A DNA stretch of 7,492 nt, taken from assembly GCA_965372385.1 (NCBI GenBank), contig CBDVCD010000167.1:1-7492 (forward strand), read 5' to 3'. The stretch comes from JASJBU01 sp965372385. Lineage in GTDB: Bacteria; Pseudomonadota; Gammaproteobacteria; Chromatiales; Chromatiaceae. Below, piece by piece: positions 5,141 to 7,492 of the stretch (position 1 is its first letter; each line of letters opens with the position of its first letter). The notes beneath the pieces are model-generated. The model was not told the origin of the DNA. It was given only the letters and a program-made list of their open reading frames with translations, and did not search any database. Both the position numbers and the translations under genes were made by a program.

Positions 5141-5188
5141 ATGCTGGGACGAATAACTAAGAATAAGAAGAGTACCTCCATATGTTGA
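5141..5188 (+). CDS. Possible 15-residue leader peptide
   Basis: ATG 5141 to TGA 5186-5188 encodes MLGRITKNKKSTSIC. It follows a strong Shine-Dalgarno-like GGGAGGGAG (5122-5130, 10 bases away) and overlaps the start of the RRM-like gene by 7 bases in another frame. The main gene itself has only a weak AGAAGAG far from its ATG, so its translation may depend on this ORF. The function is unknown, and the ORF could be chance. Confidence 0.35.
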   Translation: MLGRITKNKKSTSIC

Positions 5189-5610
5189 TATTTATTCGAT
5201 TACTACCTGAATCGGTTAGCCAAAGCAATTTACGCCAGTTTGTTGATAAGGCATTGAGTCCGCCCTGGTGGAGATTGCTTTCACCCCAGAGCAGTATCCA
5301 TTCGACTGAGATCAGAAAACTGACCAACGGGGAGACGTATTCTATTGAATACCATGGGATTGTCGATATCGAGCCGGCGATGGGGGCGGTAGCGACTATG
5401 CGTAGACTGCATCGGGCCTTACTGAAAGGGAAAAGGGTGGATGTGCGAAAATATTATCCGCGTTCTCGCCTGCGCGACCGCAGAAAAGAGCGGCAGAGAG
5501 TTTCACTGTTCGATGACTGCCGTAAACAGGACCGTCGCCGCAGAGTCATGCTGACGGAGTGGGTGACTACCTCCGGTCCCTTTCGAGTTGGCAATCTGAG
5601 AAGTGCATAG
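5182..5610 (+). CDS. RRM-fold RNA-binding-like protein with Arg-rich tail
   Basis: 142 residues. The order of predicted elements fits an RNA recognition motif: beta1 MLIFIRLLPE (RNP2-like), helix SQSNLRQFVDKAL (14-26), beta2 IRKLTNGET, beta3 YSIEYHGIVDIEP (54-66, RNP1-like, with the Gly of the RGF-type core), helix AMGAVATMRRLHRALLKG, beta4 RVDVRKYY. From about residue 93 follows a strongly basic tail (RSRLRDRRKERQ, RKQDRRRR) likely to contact RNA. The aromatic RNP1 residues are replaced by Glu-Tyr-His and Val-Ile, so binding may differ from classical RRMs. The target is unknown and no neighbour explains it. The start ATG has a weak purine stretch upstream and overlaps a short leader ORF. The fold call is by eye. 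Confidence 0.6.
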   Translation: MLIFIRLLPESVSQSNLRQFVDKALSPPWWRLLSPQSSIHSTEIRKLTNGETYSIEYHGIVDIEPAMGAVATMRRLHRALLKGKRVDVRKYYPRSRLRDRRKERQRVSLFDDCRKQDRRRRVMLTEWVTTSGPFRVGNLRSA

Positions 5611-5642
5611 ATTTCTTCCTGGCAAGCGGCCTCATCCGGAAA

Positions 5643-5741
5643 ATGGCTTATTGTGTTGGTATGTGTCTCAAGGATGGCCTGTTATTCGCGTCTGGTTCGA
5701 GAACGAATGCGGGCGTTGACTATGTAACCAGCTACTCGAAG
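5643..5741 (+). pseudogene. Truncated Anbu (proteasome-type protease) N-terminal fragment
   Basis: Codons from ATG 5643 read MAYCVGMCLKDG, then LLFASGSRTNAGVDYVTSYSK. The SRTNAGVD block and the MTYCVG-like start are the hallmark N-terminus of Anbu, the HslV/20S-like bacterial protease of about 240 residues. Similarity stops after Lys33 (5741), where a GC-rich hairpin begins; the open frame then runs with unrelated residues to a stop at 5876. The Thr normally following the initiator Met, the catalytic nucleophile, is Ala here, and the usual SDSRTNAG is SGSRTNAG. Both fit a gene that has lost function. More than 80 percent of the protease is missing and no rest is found in the window. The usual partners (ATP-grasp, alpha-E, transglutaminase-like) are also absent. 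A chance or reused peptide is less likely. Confidence 0.68.
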
Positions 5742-5764
5742 GGCCACGGATTTTCCGCGGCCCT
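5740..5764. repeat. GC-rich hairpin at the Anbu break point
   Basis: AGGGCC-A-CGGA-TTT-TCCG-C-GGCCCT: a 10-bp stem with one A-C mismatch and a 3-base loop, starting where similarity to Anbu ends. No T-run follows, so intrinsic termination is doubtful. It may mark the scar of the rearrangement that cut the gene. Confidence 0.6.
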
Positions 5765-5990
5765 AAGATACATCTCTTTAACGCTGGCGTCGGATCGACT
5801 GTTGGACGATGCCGCCCGTCTGGTGCTGGTATCCCTCACCGCCAACTCCAATACCACCGTTGCTCCCCCCGTTTGAAATGCCGGTCTACCAGGTGGATCA
5901 GTTTCAACTGACCAGTCGCTGCCACAAGTGTGCCATTCGCGGTGTAGCACTGTTCACCCAACAGGTGAATATCCCAATAGCTAAAAAAGT
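5765..5990. other. Non-coding remnant region
   Basis: No convincing gene on either strand; the short open frames show no recognisable motif. One perfect inverted repeat TTCACC-CAACA-GGTGAA (5953-5969) and CAGTTTCAACTG (5899-5910) are present. The stretch lies between the broken Anbu gene and repeat copy B and may be the decayed body of an inserted element. Confidence 0.4.
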
Positions 5991-6040
5991 TCATATTTTT
6001 GTTAAGGTACGGCTAATAGTGGTCAACTGAGGATTCTAGG
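5991..6040 (+). repeat. Dispersed repeat copy B (right-end type), next to the invertase start
   Basis: Nearly the same as copy A at 1-55 in the same orientation: GTTAAGGTA then 26 identical bases (6015-6040). It ends TTCTAGG three bases before ATG 6044, and its GAGGA (6029-6033) and TAGG serve as ribosome-binding sequence for the invertase gene. The two copies flank about 6 kb as direct repeats. Confidence 0.8.
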
Positions 6041-6043
6041 ATC

Positions 6044-7432
6044 ATGTCCCTGCACAGCGCCCTCGAGCTCCTGAACGACTCCATCATCCACTACCGGGGT
6101 GAACCGGTGGGAACCTCCGCTGCCTGCGACCCGAATCCGGTGGCGGCCAACTATACCGAGTGCTTCGTGCGTGACTTCGTGCCCTCGGCCTTGGTTTTTC
6201 TGATGCGTGGCCAACCGGCAATCGTACAAAACTTCCTCACCACGGTGATGCAGCTGCGTGGCCAGCAGCCGATATTGGAGGGCCACGGCCGCTCCCGTGG
6301 CCTGATGCCCGCCAGCTTCAAGGTCGTTACCGACGATGGCAAAGAGAGACTGGAAGCGGATTTCGGCGAACGGGCTATCGGCCGGGTGATCCCGGTGGAT
6401 TCCGCCATGTGGTGGATGTTCCTGTTGCGGGCCTACGTGGCAACCACCGGTGACTGGGATTACGTCAAGCGCGAGGATGTGCAGGCCTGCATGCGGGAGA
6501 TCCTGGAGCTCTATCTGCGCGACCGCTTCGAGTCCGCCCCCACCCTGCTGGTCCCGGACGGTTCCTTCATGATCGACCGCCGCATGGGAGTCTATGGCTA
6601 TCCGCTGGAGATCCAGGCCCTGTTCTACGGCATGTTGCTCAGCGCACGCCAGTTGCTGAGCTGCAGCAGCTCGGAGACGACCATGCTGAGCAACCTGGAC
6701 ATCAGAATCCGCAGCCTGCACAGTTACGTGCACCGGCACTACTGGGTAGACCGGGAGCGGCTCAACGAGATCCACCGCTTCAAGGCGGAGGAGTTTGGCA
6801 TCGATGCCACCAATGTGCTGAATGTCTACCCCGAGAGCATACCGGACTGGATGGACGGCTGGCTGGACATGCATTCCGGCTACCTGGTGGGCAACCAGGG
6901 TCCGGGACGGGTGGACTTCCGCTTCTTCACCGAGGGCAACCTGCTGGCCATCCTGTTCGATCTGGCTAACCCGCAGGAGTCCCAGGAGATCATGAGCCTG
7001 TTCGAGCTGCATTGGGAGGAGCTCATCGGCGAGATGCCGCTGAAGATTGTCTATCCGGCCTTGGCGGGCAAGGAGTGGGTGCTGTTGACCGGCAGTGATC
7101 CCAAGAATGTAGCCTGGTCCTACCATAATGGCGGCAACTGGCCGGTGCTGATCTGGCCCTTTGTGGGCGCGGCGGTGCGTACCGGGCGCAGCGACATGGC
7201 CGAGCGCGCCCTGGCACTTTTAACGGAGCGCATTGAGGCGGACAAATGGCCGGAGTACTATGATGGCAAGCGCGGTGGTCTCATCGGGCGTCGGGCCAAT
7301 TTCTTCCAGATCTGGTCCGCCACCGGCTATATCCTGGCCCGGGAGATCCTGGAGAATCGGTCCAGCCGCAGCCTATTCGATCACTGTACCCGGGTGGATC
7401 TGGATGCCGTGCACTGCCCGGAGATCCTCTAA
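6044..7432 (+). CDS. GH100 neutral/alkaline invertase (beta-fructofuranosidase)
   Basis: 462 residues, the size of cyanobacterial Inv proteins. It hydrolyses sucrose to glucose and fructose; no signal peptide is seen, so it is cytosolic. GH100 signatures run through the (alpha/alpha)6 barrel: NYTECFVRDFVPSAL (36-50), GRVIPVDSAMWW (113-124), PDGSFMIDRRMGVYGYPLEI (171-190) with probable catalytic acid Asp178, WMDGW (269-273), RFFTEGNLLAIL (293-304), WSYHNGGNWPVLIWPF (358-373) and WPEYYDGKRGG (402-412) with probable base Glu404, and RRANFFQIWSATGYI (416-430). All expected catalytic residues are present. The start ATG has GAGGA 10 bases upstream, within repeat copy B. No sucrose synthase, phosphatase or transporter is in the window, so the sucrose source is unknown. 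The family is typical of cyanobacteria and plants and patchy in Proteobacteria, so past lateral transfer is plausible but not shown here. Confidence 0.95.
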   Translation: MSLHSALELLNDSIIHYRGEPVGTSAACDPNPVAANYTECFVRDFVPSALVFLMRGQPAIVQNFLTTVMQLRGQQPILEGHGRSRGLMPASFKVVTDDGKERLEADFGERAIGRVIPVDSAMWWMFLLRAYVATTGDWDYVKREDVQACMREILELYLRDRFESAPTLLVPDGSFMIDRRMGVYGYPLEIQALFYGMLLSARQLLSCSSSETTMLSNLDIRIRSLHSYVHRHYWVDRERLNEIHRFKAEEFGIDATNVLNVYPESIPDWMDGWLDMHSGYLVGNQGPGRVDFRFFTEGNLLAILFDLANPQESQEIMSLFELHWEELIGEMPLKIVYPALAGKEWVLLTGSDPKNVAWSYHNGGNWPVLIWPFVGAAVRTGRSDMAERALALLTERIEADKWPEYYDGKRGGLIGRRANFFQIWSATGYILAREILENRSSRSLFDHCTRVDLDAVHCPEIL

Positions 7433-7492
7433 CCCCGTGTAGCATATCCATCACACCAGCGACCCGCTACCGGGCTTCTATACATAATACTA
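7433..7492. other. Downstream end of window
   Basis: 60 bases after the invertase stop. A short CCCG-CTAC-CGGG hairpin (about 7466-7477) without T-run, and an AT-rich TATACATAATACTA that could hold a -10 for a gene beyond the window. Nothing firmer can be said. Confidence 0.25.

Noticed and set aside
5741..5763. Hairpin as an intrinsic terminator
   Set aside because: The stem is strong but no T-run follows on either strand.
5732..6030. Short ORFs on both strands between the Anbu remnant and the invertase
   Set aside because: No ribosome-binding sites, no motif, overlapping each other and the repeat; read as non-coding debris.
6023..7126. 367-codon open frame on the minus strand
   Set aside because: Antisense shadow of the GH100 invertase, rich in His, Gln and Ala, with no recognisable domain.

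Overview
The window looks like chromosomal DNA of a gammaproteobacterium, moderately GC-rich. The class is inferred from the mixture of a Sco-type copper protein, a LexA of about 200 residues, a Y-family polymerase, an RRM-like protein and a GH100 invertase. No rRNA, tRNA or marker protein is present to fix the taxon. I see no complete transposase, phage gene or CRISPR array.

Layout, left to right. Positions 1-55 hold one copy of a dispersed repeat. Positions 57-671 (minus) encode a small-domain SAM-dependent methyltransferase, with overlapping palindromes just upstream of it. Positions 1013-1615 (plus) encode an SCO1/SenC copper chaperone. It is followed by a 220-base gap with nested inverted repeats, a hairpin exposing CTCCTCC in its loop, and a strong rho-independent terminator (1835-1861), possibly a small RNA gene. 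From 4475 leftward on the minus strand lies an SOS cassette: lexA, then a DinB/UmuC-like Y-family DNA polymerase overlapping it by one base (TGATG), then, beyond a 292-base palindromic element (2332-2623), a short, divergent SRAP-family protein. Upstream of lexA are two facing copies of GTTC-N7-GTTC, the operator type known from Alphaproteobacteria rather than the CTGT-N8-ACAG box of Escherichia coli.

Divergent from lexA is a four-helix small membrane protein (4648-5001). Next come a possible 15-codon leader ORF, an RRM-fold protein with an Arg-rich tail (5182-5610) and a broken remnant of an Anbu/proteasome-type protease (N-terminal ~33 residues only, 5643-5741). About 230 bases of apparently non-coding debris follow. 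A second near-identical copy of the edge repeat (5991-6040) ends three bases before the start codon of a complete GH100 neutral/alkaline invertase (6044-7432).

The most unusual structure is a repeat family with the core CTAGAA-N4-CAGTTGACC. It is seen at both ends of the 2332-2623 element, at 1-55 and at 5991-6040, and in a decayed copy at 1900-1918 inside the end of the SRAP-like gene. The copies abut start or stop codons. Within the large element, every one of the 11 transition differences between the two arms leaves a G-U pair in the plus-strand transcript. This suggests either a structure kept at the RNA level or strand-biased C-to-T change. The lexA-polymerase-SRAP set plausibly forms one DNA-damage response unit: the repressor controls itself, a translesion polymerase, and possibly an abasic-site or DNA-damage-sensing SRAP protein, although the inserted element may uncouple the last gene.
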